In this document: positions 12,001 through 17,308 of the stretch, in pieces | Position numbering within the stretch: position 1 is the stretch's first letter | How the letters are laid out: each line of letters begins with the position of its first letter | From: JBFWNZ01 sp050250795 | Lineage (GTDB): Bacteria > Pseudomonadota > Alphaproteobacteria > UBA8366 | Reading direction: 5' to 3' | Assembly (NCBI GenBank): GCA_050250795.1 | Contig: JBFWNZ010000011.1 | Location: 1 to 25,028 of the forward strand | DNA: 25,028 nucleotides | The notes under the pieces: generated by a model | The model's database searches: none | Told to the model about the DNA's origin: nothing | What the model saw: only the letters and a program-made list of their open reading frames with translations | Made by a program: the position numbers and the translations under genes

Positions 12001-12369
12001 GTCGGCGCGGACGGCGAACACCTGTCCTTTGATTTCCTGGACCGTGCCGATCTGAACCTGCTCCGGAACGCCGCCAAGCTGGGCGTATTGGGATGGCGCT
12101 TCCGAAATCAGGAAGGAACGCACGAGTGCGGGAGAAAGATGCGCGTTGCCGGCAATCAGATCGGGCGGCGGTTCCTGCAGGAAATAGTCCCGGATGGCGA
12201 CCGTTTCTCCGGACGGCAGCGACAGCACCAGATCGCCGCCGCGTCGGCTGAAGATCGCCTCCGAGATGAAGCGCGAATCCGGCAGGGCGACCTGCAGCGT
12301 GCCGGCGGACCGGACGACCGGAGAAGCAGCACTGTCGAGCGCTGGAAGATAACGGTGAGGGGCTGCCAT
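1..12369 (-). CDS. Giant type I-secreted FecR/RTX/beta-repeat adhesin (3' end off window)
   Basis: One open frame runs from the ATG at 12369 to the window edge (4123 codons, no stop), so the C-terminus and any T1SS signal lie outside. I checked most lines for in-frame stops and saw none. Residues 1-20 do not look like a Sec signal. Residues about 108-268 form a FecR-like beta domain, also similar to the retention module of LapA-type adhesins, containing NTPVATIGIRGTEV (210-223). Residues 311-412 are highly acidic with no Lys or Arg. Residues 425-475 are Pro-rich. Asp/Gly-rich RTX-like nonapeptides occupy about 498-560, with looser copies to about 768. From about 780 on there are only beta-strand repeats rich in phrases such as FTNAGTL and GTFVN, expected to form a beta-helix. 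I saw no cysteine, as is typical of RTX exoproteins. No good Shine-Dalgarno precedes the ATG, so the start is less certain than the frame. The divergent ABC-HlyD-TolC genes are the likely exporter. Adhesion or matrix function is inferred from architecture. Confidence 0.9.
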   Translation of the reverse strand, partial: MAAPHRYLPALDSAASPVVRSAGTLQVALPDSRFISEAIFSRRGGDLVLSLPSGETVAIRDYFLQEPPPDLIAGNAHLSPALVRSFLISEAPSQYAQLGGVPEQVQIGTVQEIKGQVFAVRADGTRVQLATGDPVFQGDVIETGPGAAVSLLFVDQTSFALGADGRLALDELVFDPVSQAGSSQFSILKGVFVFASGQIAKSDNTKMIVNTPVATIGIRGTEVAGKVGSLDEPSQFTVLDGTIEVTTGGGTITLSGRNESTQVVSFTAPPGASFVLSDEGITVIYQGVSDVTPSSRFLGFSQVTGAASGAVESEDSNESQGESAEQGEDAQESEADDGDPQSEQQAGEQFGGEQDLADGTEEEQGVESEEQVADNDAEEQQTAGLESEGEDGEPPQSTQTANADPSPQSDTIKVVEGGNGSDPVAAQPAPASETQAQPQSATAKPEPVPNASPDPSPVPVTQPAPAPEPSPAPFHTQVYMTASSFSVPAYDPTPYSVTGTSGGDIISTGSGDDYIQGGSGDDDITAGAGNDSVYGEAGHDTIVAGTGEGNDFYDGGADFDLIKYFSATEDLVFVINDGTLDGTYSYTYGGAQIGNDSFTNIEQIYSGAGNDTFEYNATDEIYVHGWTGTDTLDYSSLFLEEGDSLTVDMVNGTTTASGTTSFTHGFGGIENIRGAFRNDIIIGNTLSNVFYGSDGTDTIHGGGGTDTLSFSTDSWGLTLEQTGSGSYAVTAFDTTSFSDIDVFIAGSGDDDVTLNGTDLTVHGGAGQDTLTLDSFTATGVSLTTGTGAFFSDFERFRLTDSSVDSLVVGNGATLLLDASTVGTTFANHGETDLSGTLALNRVTNASDGTMGLDGDAVLDLDATGPAGTFANNGLLAVTGGEGMWDLTVRDGTFTNDGTVSIGSLNALTLSSIHFIDGGEFVGGGALRFESSSIQSTGDSDISAVSVTLGANNSLGGVGTLTLLSDMSIAGTGNTLALAFVNQGSLHVESGGGVTLSDSVFDATAGFLTLDGSVTVTDGTLLLGSGSSLSGGGQVSFGTAGVVEIAANESFTYGVSAPAVALAGAEIAGDGTFVNAGTLAVGSVDVTGTFLNEGFATVGATETLAVHGVVVNGASGTLDLFGGSTAYLVGPGTFVNRSTAPFTIAQDVLSVSVVNEGSMAMTGGTQFLTGNLTNEEDGHLVIGNAGGGGVGVGFNGILTNAGTLLMTGSGSGVAHLSLTGTDAGETTLVNQSGGLFRVDAESTGQHTLTGAFDNAGTIDVDGYLRVAPGSGTMVNSGLIAVDADGEMVISGGHLRNSGTLSSDGDLRMNAGTLTMLAGGTLAGSGYITLQGLLAIDTGVTYTHGTASPILSSSEGMLEIGGDGTFVNARGLSPYSLSIGVASFVNASGGTLGAEDGLTVGAIDFANQDGGTILLEAQFGDVAASFAQSFTNDGTILLDNADGQDGHTVSLELAETLTNTGLIATRDSGEGGGTRVLEGAIVNAADGTIDVQAETIFDGTATVQNAGLVALSGDATLTVASGDLRNAGTVDLDGTGDTLAIASGATFTALSGGTLTGGGQFDIAGTLAAGSGVTFTQGTASPDIALADGAVVTGAGTVSLGGTVSLGGTLTVDAALNLASTAEVTVTAPLTLDGTNTLTNAATLDLGGATVLGTVRNDGLVTLASSDTLTVDGVLTNGADGTLDLGAGTGVLQGDGTFVNQSTAPFVVDANLLSITVVNEGSIAVIGDSQQLTGDLTNAAGGHLALGSEDENVLFVQYGQLSNAGTLLFTGSAGNVATLSLDGENPGENTLVNQSGALIHIDDTASGQHKLTGAFDNAGTIQVDGFFYAVPGLGETLVNSGLIAIDADGELMMNSAPFRNSGTLQVDGNLELIGGTLTLLAGAVIVGTGTVDSDGTILVDTGVTFTHSSGGPGFGSREGTMTLAGGGSFVNEGLFAPENLSITVSGFTNTDGGTLRTAGTLTIDTADFANEEGATLSILAEDGNAAAIVQQDIVNDGTILLDNADSQNSHAASLELAETLTNTGLIETRDSGGAGGVRMLNGAIANAAGGTIDIQAETAFDGTATVQNDGLIAVSGVSTLTVETGELRNAGTIDLDSADDTLVVASGATFVALSGGTVTGDGLIDVYGTLATATDTVTIDGALHLQSGAVVGFSGDTLTLSGGGTLTNETSLAFDDTTKLESSVAGFVNNGTLTYQDGGHILTASGFSNASDGQLTVGGTTAGTDGTLTATGGFSNAGAILVAAGTGADDSTLTVAGMLSNSGNVGLGVSGGTEVGTLSAGFANQAGGTILAIGTGAIDVGTLDASNAGLLRSSGSLSLALNTATLTNSGTILVDAGDAFAVQGGEIRNSGTMTADGTLTLENGTVTMLAGGVLSGSGMLDIDGALAIDTGVTFTYGTVAPALGSNAGTLEIAGGGTFVNARDLAPDDLEITVASFVNASGGTLHVGDGFTVGTAGFSNESGGTLAIEAEIGNVLATVQGAFTNDGVILLDSLDDQASRNATLTAAGTLTNAGIIRAQDSGGAGGQRVLTGTIVNDAAGTIDVQSATRIAGTAVVLNEGLITVADDFGLTVQSSELRNAGTLDVNESILISADSTLTGLSGGVLTGSGFIVVSGTLAAASGVTVTQGTASPNIALQDGSKIVGPGTVSLGGLATFDGTVTVDGSLALASTANFSMSGTTLTVAGSGILDNAAALEFYSGNELVATVANFTNRGSLSYLDSGHSLESTAFSNVAGGVLTVGGTASNLDGTLSIGDFSNAGNIRVQAGAGAGDSLLDVTGTLTNTGNVTLGVSGGAEGGTFAGGFVNQAGGTIVAAGQGTIDVGAYDVSNAGLLRSSGTMTLALGSQTLTNSGTLMAGGVSALFAVEGGEIRNSGTIEATDSGDVFSHDGLLSMLAGGTLTGDGTISLGGTLDIGSGVSYAYSSSGPRLLADGGFDLTGDGTFSNQNLLNLGSGIVDVTHFVNAAAGSLTTTNTLTVTSDTFSNAGLLKIAADTVDALGTFSAGFANSGTVRLDDTSAAGVDSASLSVAAGTVLNSGLLEILNTGGAIGVEHALIGTFANAAGGTVQISAGLVLEDGLLDLSAGTLALSGAQTLRVADGTLALADGLAVSGSGLVSIETDGALGVLTGKTYTNAASSSLTLNFDNSEIVGAGLFVNEGTMLLGGNAISVTTFSNDGLLQVGDGTLTVSGSTAFTNASGGTLEIAALTAGPSRATFASGLTNAGLLTLDNQGTVAANATLTVTSGSLNNTGTIEVLDNSELGGNRIIDADIANAGLIYLDHSATVTLSTIDSRDGSIDIEAGQTLTFDNSTLQVGSDTTLTGGGLISLFANTTVEVVAGETFTRTSLSPLSNLGGTWISGAGTFVNQSGALNIGNADFGVSYANNHGTLTTSGGYSTIVSVGFVNESIGLMRFQNDSGLVIDTDGFDNQGTLQLSASGTFVASLTVASGHTLSNNGLLEVAAGGNGGTFSGTLYNGTAGVLDIADTLTLSGDVINAGTFQPGTADAFTTGSFTNASTGTLLLDSSSAEVRLTHDGTFVNQGTILFAGTASNDAILDLTGTLANDSTLVNSGQIAVDGSGLGSGQLYGGLDNSGTVEVDGYLYLYMQGDTLTNQAGGLFHVDNTGYVDIQNGAIVNAGTLDIDGSLTFESGTLSVLAGSALTGGGTLYMGGTFLVGSGVTYTHTTLAPQLSGADGVGFDISGNGTFANQGTLVVDDGGTINIDRFANQSGATLGVDGSMSVSSASFTNAGLLSILATDFTPAQMAFAAGFSNDGTIILDSDDGQGTQEATLAISSGTLVNNGTILAAAGTGGVRVFAGTVVNSVSGVIELDQSTRIDGGVMNGTVGALSMTAPTITVTGGGRLLNGSGFTIGATQTLQVGDGDGSGSYLAGSALLSNQGDLIFGEGSGQVTVGSFSNVGDVLWAFGSDGNYLGVLGTFSNSGEITLEGSGTFNLSTGTHTNQSVGMISVWNELVIDNTGIFRNEGQFDMSDGSTLTIEGGTFVAVATGAMALDGANHIAGSGTFLNQDLLDFDDGSTISVARFTNSGSGAVTVNGGTLTFDSASVFINSSNLTIASGAALLAQNDADVELSSSYTISANRSILLDSGTLTVNGGLSALTNSGTFNWLTG
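3616..8450 (-). repeat. Long-period modular repeats inside the adhesin
   Basis: The anchor phrase MLAGG.L.G.G followed by a D/G-T/S-GVT/S motif recurs with its GV codon at 3628, 5200, 6667 and 8356. Spacings are 1572, 1467 and 1689 nt (about 489-563 residues). The last pair is also close at DNA level: 6281-6340 matches 7970-8029 at a constant offset of 1689, including an identical 20-base stretch starting at 6321 and 8010. The pair near 3872 and 5435 shares an identical 14-base run at offset 1563. A more diverged copy lies near 1351. These are duplicated beta-repeat modules of one gene, not a mobile element. Confidence 0.75.
7551..7586 (-). repeat. 18-bp tandem duplication in the adhesin gene
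   Basis: Two copies of an 18-base unit (7551-7568 and 7569-7586) differ at one base and encode a duplicated six-residue SLGGTV-type unit in GTVSLGGTVSLGGTLTV. The insertion is in frame. Confidence 0.85.
10066..10878 (-). other. RTX-type Asp/Gly-rich calcium-binding repeat region
   Basis: Residues about 498-768 of the giant protein. The densest part (498-560) has consecutive nonapeptide-like units such as GSGDDYIQGG, GAGNDSVYGE and GEGNDFYDGG. Further units appear at about 607-612 (GAGNDTF), 693-708 (GTDTIHGGGGTDTLSF) and 747-771 (GSGDDDVTL, GGAGQDTLT). This pattern is that of hemolysin-type Ca2+-binding parallel beta-rolls, which fold outside the cell after type I export. Confidence 0.8.
11566..12048 (-). 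other. FecR-like / retention-module-like N-terminal domain
   Basis: Residues about 108-268 of the giant protein. The first part (GTVQEIKGQVFAVRADGTRV and following, with GDVIETG and FALGADGRLALD) follows the pattern of both FecR domains and N-terminal retention modules of LapA-type RTX adhesins. The second part carries the TPVATIGIRGTEV signature seen in FecR-domain exoproteins. The role (retention in the outer membrane pore, or glycan binding) is inferred. Confidence 0.7.
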
Positions 12370-12468
12370 TGCGGTGTGAGAACCGAGCGCGAACGATTGG
12401 TTAAGATTATTCCGCCAGGATCCTGCGATTCCTTGTGACGAAACGGTTTACGTTCCCGCCCCGGCTAA

Positions 12469-12497
12469 TACATAGCATTTTAAAAATATTCGCGCAA
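12469..12497 (-). promoter_or_regulatory. Candidate promoter of the giant adhesin gene
   Basis: The only AT-rich island between the divergent adhesin and exporter genes is around 12465-12505. Read on the minus strand it offers TTGCGC, a 17-base spacer and TATGTA, which would leave a leader of about 90 nt before the ATG at 12369. The hexamers match the consensus only partially. I saw no equally plausible pair for the plus-strand exporter genes, though they must also start in this 226-bp gap. Confidence 0.25.
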
Positions 12498-12595
12498 AAT
12501 CGAATCGCGATCCGTTGTGCTGGGCTCCGGCGGATGCGAAAATCCCGTTTCGACAGATGCCTGGCGGGCATCGGCGGACGCGGGGAACAGGCTGG

Positions 12596-14419
12596 ATGGC
12601 CCAGGACAAGACGAAGGAGGAGGGACGCCCAGGAGCGTCGCGCGCCGCGCCCGACACTGTTCTGCAGATGCAGGCCGATGACGGAGGGGCTGACAGTACC
12701 GCGGAGCCCCAGCGATGGTTATGGCCGATTCTGCAAGGTGCCCGCGGGGCGCTCCGCGACGCGATTCTGGTATCTCTGTTCGTCAACCTGCTGGCGTTGG
12801 CCGTGCCGGTCTTCGTGATGCAGGTCTATGACCGCGTCGTCTTCCACGCAGGCCTGACGACGCTCGAAGGGCTGGTCATCGGGATGGCATTGGCCATCGG
12901 CTTCGACTATGTGCTGCGCCTGGGACGCAGCCGGGTGTTCCAGTCCGTTGCCGTGCGCGTCGATGTTGAACTCGGCAGAAAGCTCTACGACCGCTTCATG
13001 GCGACACCCCTTCGTGTCCTGGAAGCGAGACCTTCCGCCCATTGGCATGCGTTGTTCCGCGATGCCGAGGCGGTGCGGAATGCCTTGGCGGGGCCGACTG
13101 CCGCGCTGGCGATCGACCTGCCGTTCGCAATCCTGTTTCTCATTCTGATCGTCGTCATCGCCACGCCCGTCGCCTGGGTCCTGCTGGTGATGTTGCCGCT
13201 CTTCCTCATTCTCGCTTGGCGATCCGGTTCGTCGATGGGCAAGGCCTCGACCGACGAGCGCGAGGCGGCGATGGTTCGCGAGAACCTGCTGAACGAAATC
13301 ATCATGGGGCGAAGCACCGTCAAGGCGCTTGCCCTCGACGATGCGATCCGGCCGCGTTGGGAAGACCGCCACGCCAGCACGGTGGAATCCGCGCAAAGCC
13401 GGGGGCGAACAAGCGACGGGCATCAGGTGCTCGCGCATGTGATGATGCTTGGCACATCGGTCGCCATGACCTCGGTGGGCGCCATCGCGATCCTCGACCA
13501 GCAGATGACCATGGGTTCGCTGATCGCCGCCAATATGCTCAGCAGCCGCTTGATCGGTCCGATGAGTCAGCTGGTCGGCCAGTGGCGCGGCTTTGTCCAG
13601 TTGCGCCAGTCCATCGCGCGCCTGGACGCCGCGTTCCGAATGCCGACGGAACGCCGCTATTCGGGAATCGATCTACCCAGACCGCAGGGACATTTGCGAC
13701 TGGAGAAGCTGAGCTTCCGGTACCGGCGCGATGCGCCGGCGGCGATTGACGGTATCGACGGCCAGATCGGCTCCGGCGGGCTGCACGCCATCGTCGGGCG
13801 CAACGGCAGCGGTAAGAGCACGATGCTCAAGCTGTTGCGCGGTCTGTACCAGCCCGAAAGCGGCCGCGTCATGATCGATGGCGCGGACATCGCTCAGTTC
13901 ACGCGATTGGAGCTCGCCCGATGGATCGGCTACCTGCCGCAGGAATGCACGCTGTTCGCCGGCAGCGTGCGCGACAATATTGCCATCGTTCATCCCGAGG
14001 CGAATGACGAGCAGATCATCGAGGCCGCGAAGCTGGCGCAGGTCCATCCGTTCATCATCGATTTGCCGGATGGCTATGCCACCAGCCTGTCGGAGGGCGG
14101 AGGCGGTCTGTCGGGCGGGCAGCAGCAGCGGATCGCCTTGGCGCGTGCATTTCTGACGACCCCGCCGGTGCTGTTGCTGGACGAACCGACGAGCAATCTG
14201 GATGGCGACGCCGAAAAGGAACTGGCTGCGACGATCAAAAGGCTCGCGGGCAGCTGTACGGTCATCGCCGTCACCCATAGCCCCGTGCTGCTTGCGGCTT
14301 GCGACAGCATTCTTGTCATGGAACGGGGAAAGGTCGCGATGGCGGGGCCTGCAATGCAGGTGTTGGCCAGGTTGCGTGCGACCCCGCCAACGCCGGTCGC
14401 TGCCGGAGGGGCAGCGTGA
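12596..14419 (+). CDS. Type I secretion ABC exporter (permease-ATPase)
   Basis: A 607-residue fused half-transporter of the PrtD/LapB/HlyB class, powering one-step export across both membranes. An N-terminal tail of about 50 residues lacks a C39 peptidase domain, so substrates would not be leader-cleaved. Hydrophobic membrane segments lie at about 56-78, 90-106, 170-208 and 282-312. The nucleotide-binding domain has Walker A GRNGSGKST (401-409), Q-loop PQE (448-450), signature LSGGQ (505-509), Walker B VLLLDEPT (525-532) and the H-loop histidine at 561. I chose the ATG at 12596, preceded by an AGG-containing site; in-frame starts at 12515 (TTG) and 12557 (ATG) would add residues with no domain match. 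It is divergent from the giant adhesin, its probable substrate, and overlaps the next gene by 4 nt. Confidence 0.93.
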   Translation: MAQDKTKEEGRPGASRAAPDTVLQMQADDGGADSTAEPQRWLWPILQGARGALRDAILVSLFVNLLALAVPVFVMQVYDRVVFHAGLTTLEGLVIGMALAIGFDYVLRLGRSRVFQSVAVRVDVELGRKLYDRFMATPLRVLEARPSAHWHALFRDAEAVRNALAGPTAALAIDLPFAILFLILIVVIATPVAWVLLVMLPLFLILAWRSGSSMGKASTDEREAAMVRENLLNEIIMGRSTVKALALDDAIRPRWEDRHASTVESAQSRGRTSDGHQVLAHVMMLGTSVAMTSVGAIAILDQQMTMGSLIAANMLSSRLIGPMSQLVGQWRGFVQLRQSIARLDAAFRMPTERRYSGIDLPRPQGHLRLEKLSFRYRRDAPAAIDGIDGQIGSGGLHAIVGRNGSGKSTMLKLLRGLYQPESGRVMIDGADIAQFTRLELARWIGYLPQECTLFAGSVRDNIAIVHPEANDEQIIEAAKLAQVHPFIIDLPDGYATSLSEGGGGLSGGQQQRIALARAFLTTPPVLLLDEPTSNLDGDAEKELAATIKRLAGSCTVIAVTHSPVLLAACDSILVMERGKVAMAGPAMQVLARLRATPPTPVAAGGAA

Positions 14420-15708
14420 ATCGGCTCGACGGTCTGCTTGCGGGGAGTGAGCGGTCGCCTCTCCGGCTGAGCGGATGGGTCATCATGGGCCTGATCGGCG
14501 GCTTCTTCATTTGGTCGGCATTCGCCCGGCTGGACGAGGTCGCGGTTGCGACGGGACAGGTGATACCGCAGGCGCAGCTCAAGGTGATCCAGCATCTGGA
14601 AGGCGGCATCGTCAGCGAACTGTATGTCGAGGAAGGTTCCATCGTGCAGCCGGGGGAAATTCTGCTGCGGCTGGACCTGGGCAGTTTTGGGCGCAGTACC
14701 GAAGACGTGCAGATACAGATCGATGGGCTTGAGCTTGCACGCGCACGCCTCAAGGCTGAAATCTCCGGCGATGAGCCGACTTTCGGCGACATCGTCACGA
14801 CGCGGCGGCCCGAACTGGTGGATGCCGAGCGGGGGACCTATCGGGCGCGCCTCAATGAATTGCAGAGCAGCCGGAGTGTGGTTCTCGAACAAATCCGGCA
14901 GCGCGAATTGGAAATCCGGGAACTCGAGGCGCGACAGCGGGCCGTGGAGGCCAATTTGCGGCTCGCACGCGAGAAGATGCGAATGTCCCAGGAACTGTTG
15001 AAAAGCGGCTTAACGCCGCGCATGGAGCATCTGGAACTCGAGCGGGAGCTGGAAAGCCTGTCCGGTGAAGGCAAGGTGCTTGAGCAGACGGTTCCGCGGG
15101 CGCAGGCGGCGCTGGCCGAGGCACAGGCCAGGCTGACCGAAGTGACGGAACAGTTTCGACGTCGCGCAGTCGAAGAGCTGTCGAATACGGAACGTCAACT
15201 GGCACGCCTTCGCGAAGAGGCTGTACGGACCTCCGACCAGGCGGGTCGTACGGAAATCCGCAGCCCGGTGCAGGGAGCGGTCAAGAATCTGCGTTTCAAC
15301 ACGATCGGCGGCGTGGTGAAAGCCGGCGAACCCATCATGGAAATCGTCCCGGAAGGGGACAATCTGGTGATCGAGGCCCGCCTCAATCCCGTGGATCGAG
15401 GCTATGTGGAGGTGGGTCAAAAAGCCGTCGTGAAAATCTCGACCTACGACTTCGTCCGCTATGGCGGCCTGAACGGCGAGGTCACGCGAATCGGAGCGAC
15501 CACGAACACCGACTCGAACAGCGGACAGGCTTACTACACGGTCATCGTGACCACGAACAAGACCTACCTGGGCCAGCAGCGGGGGGAGTTGCCGATTTCT
15601 CCCGGGATGCAGGCGACAGTCGATATCCACACCGGGGCTCGCTCGGTATTAAGCTACCTAATAAAGTCGGTGTTGAAGCTTAAACACGAAGCATTCCGCG
15701 AGCGCTAA
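14416..15708 (+). CDS. HlyD-family membrane fusion protein of the T1SS
   Basis: A 430-residue periplasmic adaptor linking the ABC exporter to the outer membrane TolC-type pore. It has one N-terminal transmembrane segment (about 20-37), a lipoyl/biotinyl-like hairpin with VIQHLEGGIV (57-66) and VEEGSIVQPGE (71-81), a long coiled-coil (about 140-275) rich in Glu, Arg and Leu, the second lipoyl half (IRSPVQGAVK, 281-290), and a C-terminal beta-barrel ending in SVLSYLIKSV (410-419), typical of HlyD/PrtE proteins. The start is GTG in a GTGA overlap with the ABC gene, with GGAGGGG about 5 nt upstream, indicating translational coupling. Confidence 0.94.
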   Translation: MNRLDGLLAGSERSPLRLSGWVIMGLIGGFFIWSAFARLDEVAVATGQVIPQAQLKVIQHLEGGIVSELYVEEGSIVQPGEILLRLDLGSFGRSTEDVQIQIDGLELARARLKAEISGDEPTFGDIVTTRRPELVDAERGTYRARLNELQSSRSVVLEQIRQRELEIRELEARQRAVEANLRLAREKMRMSQELLKSGLTPRMEHLELERELESLSGEGKVLEQTVPRAQAALAEAQARLTEVTEQFRRRAVEELSNTERQLARLREEAVRTSDQAGRTEIRSPVQGAVKNLRFNTIGGVVKAGEPIMEIVPEGDNLVIEARLNPVDRGYVEVGQKAVVKISTYDFVRYGGLNGEVTRIGATTNTDSNSGQAYYTVIVTTNKTYLGQQRGELPISPGMQATVDIHTGARSVLSYLIKSVLKLKHEAFRER

Positions 15709-15747
15709 ACAGGACTCGATTGCTTGGAGCCACGCCACGAATTCCTT

Positions 15748-15777
15748 TTGACCTGCAAATTAGACGCAGCTACTAAT
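15748..15777 (+). promoter_or_regulatory. Candidate promoter upstream of the tolC-type gene
   Basis: TTGACC (15748-15753) and ACTAAT (15772-15777) are 18 bases apart in the 271-bp gap between the HlyD gene and the TolC-family gene. The -35 matches the consensus at 5 of 6 positions, the -10 at 4 of 6. The AT-rich sequence continues to about 15820. This suggests the outer membrane component may be transcribed separately from the ABC-HlyD pair. Confidence 0.35.
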
Positions 15778-15979
15778 CTACATATCGGGCAGGGCAGATG
15801 TTTTCTGTCAAAATATGTCAGTTCGAAAAGGTGAAGCGGCCGTTTGGCATCCTTGGGGTGCTTCGGGCCGGGTGGGATTTAATGCAAGCGTTTGACGGCG
15901 TTTGCAGCCGCGTCTAAGAGTGAATGAGCGACGGGTGGAGGCTCGGGCGATCGCTAGCATGGCGTCAATAAGGGGCAGG

Positions 15980-17281
15980 ATGCGGCTTTGTCTGCTTGCA
16001 GGCATCGTGGGCCTGTCGATGCCCGTGCCGGCGCTGTGCCAGTCGCTTGAGGCGGAATTGCAGCGGCTGCTGCACGAGCATCCGCAGATTCGCGCGGCCA
16101 AACAGAATGCTGCGGCGGCCAAAGCACGGATCGGAGAAGCCCAGTCGGACTATTATCCCCAGATGGGCCTGAGCGGCGATACCGGTTGGGAGCGAACGAA
16201 TGAGCCCGCCCGCCGCGCCGCGGCCAATGGGGAACCCTTCGAAAAGTGGCGCGACACCGCTGCCCTGACGATCACGCAGAACCTGTTCAACGGTTTCCGC
16301 ACCAGCGCCAGCGTTCGGGCGGCCGAACTGGCGCATGATGTCGCGCAAACGCAGATCGAGGCGACTCGGCAGGCGGTTCTGTTCGAGGCGATCAGCAGTT
16401 ACCTCAATGTATTGCGCAGTCAGCGCGTGATCGAGGTGTCGGCACGGAACGAGGGCAATATTCAGGACCAGCTCCGGCTGGAGGATGAACGCGTGCAGCG
16501 CGGATCGGGAATCACCGTCGACGTGCTTCAGGCGAAATCGCGCCTTCAACTCGCCAAGGAGCGCCGCGTCGCCTTCGAGGGAAGGCTGCGCGATTCGCTT
16601 GCGCGGTACATGCAGGTGTTCGATAGCGTACCGGAAGTCGGCGCGCTGGAGGATGTCCGTCCGCCCGAGGAACTCGTGCCGGCTTCGCTCGAGGAAGCGC
16701 TGTCGCTTGCCGAAACGCACAATCCGCAGATCAGGATATCGAACCTGCAGTCGGATGCGGCGGAGGAGCAGAAGACCGTCGCACAGTCGGAATACTGGCC
16801 GACCATCAACCTCGTCGGCTCGGCAAGCTATGAGGACAACGTCAGCACGACCATTGGGATCAAGCGCGAGAAATCGCTTCTCGTGCGCGGAACCTGGGAT
16901 TTCTTCTCCGGTTTCCGGACTCGATCCCGGGTCGAGGCGGCTGCGCGGACGATCCAGTCGAGCAAGGACGTCGTGCGCTATACGCATCGGAAGGTTCTCG
17001 AAGAGGTACGCCTCTCCTGGGAACAGCTGAAGACGCACAAGGATCGCGTCGCGCTTCTGGAAAATGCCGTCAATATCGCGCTTGAAGTTCTCGACGCTCG
17101 GAAGCAGCTGCGGGAATCGGGCAAAGAGACCGCGCTGAATGTGCTGGATGCAGAGAGCGAAGTCTTCAACGCTCAACTGAATCTATTCGAGGCGGATTTC
17201 GATGCGCGCCTGGCAGCTTACCGGCTGTCACTGGGAACGGGCATGCTGGCGCCCTCCGCACTCAATCTGACCGAAGACTAA
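15980..17281 (+). CDS. TolC-family outer membrane channel of the T1SS
   Basis: A protein of 433 residues from the chosen ATG, with a Sec signal (basic MR, hydrophobic core LCLLAGIVGLSM, probable cleavage after ALC). Two OEP repeats follow. Each has a long alpha-helical part and a short beta-strand part marked by NLFNGFRT in the first half and DFFSGFRTRSR in the second, as in TolC, LapE and AggA. It would form the trimeric outer membrane pore of the export system. I chose the ATG at 15980 because AAGGGG lies just upstream; the in-frame ATG at 15959 adds seven residues and is possible, while the TTG at 15902 is unlikely. The gene follows the ABC-HlyD pair on the same strand and is convergent with the small gene at 17309. 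Confidence 0.92.
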   Translation: MRLCLLAGIVGLSMPVPALCQSLEAELQRLLHEHPQIRAAKQNAAAAKARIGEAQSDYYPQMGLSGDTGWERTNEPARRAAANGEPFEKWRDTAALTITQNLFNGFRTSASVRAAELAHDVAQTQIEATRQAVLFEAISSYLNVLRSQRVIEVSARNEGNIQDQLRLEDERVQRGSGITVDVLQAKSRLQLAKERRVAFEGRLRDSLARYMQVFDSVPEVGALEDVRPPEELVPASLEEALSLAETHNPQIRISNLQSDAAEEQKTVAQSEYWPTINLVGSASYEDNVSTTIGIKREKSLLVRGTWDFFSGFRTRSRVEAAARTIQSSKDVVRYTHRKVLEEVRLSWEQLKTHKDRVALLENAVNIALEVLDARKQLRESGKETALNVLDAESEVFNAQLNLFEADFDARLAAYRLSLGTGMLAPSALNLTED

Positions 17282-17308
17282 GGTTGCGCTTCTAGACTTC
17301 GAAGCGGT

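Noticed and set aside
11053..12438. A 461-codon plus-strand frame over the N-terminal part of the adhesin
   Set aside because: The minus strand here encodes a recognisable FecR-like domain and linker; the plus frame gives Leu/Arg-rich noise.
12719..13438. A 239-codon minus-strand frame over the ABC transporter
   Set aside because: The plus strand carries the membrane segments here and the Walker and signature motifs of the same frame downstream; the opposite frame has none.
15965..17176. A 403-codon minus-strand frame over the TolC-family gene
   Set aside because: The plus frame has a signal peptide and both OEP repeats; the minus frame has no recognisable feature.
17288..17305. Possible terminator hairpin after the TolC gene (GCTTC and GAAGC arms)
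   Set aside because: A 5-bp stem with an 8-base loop and no T-tract is too weak to call.
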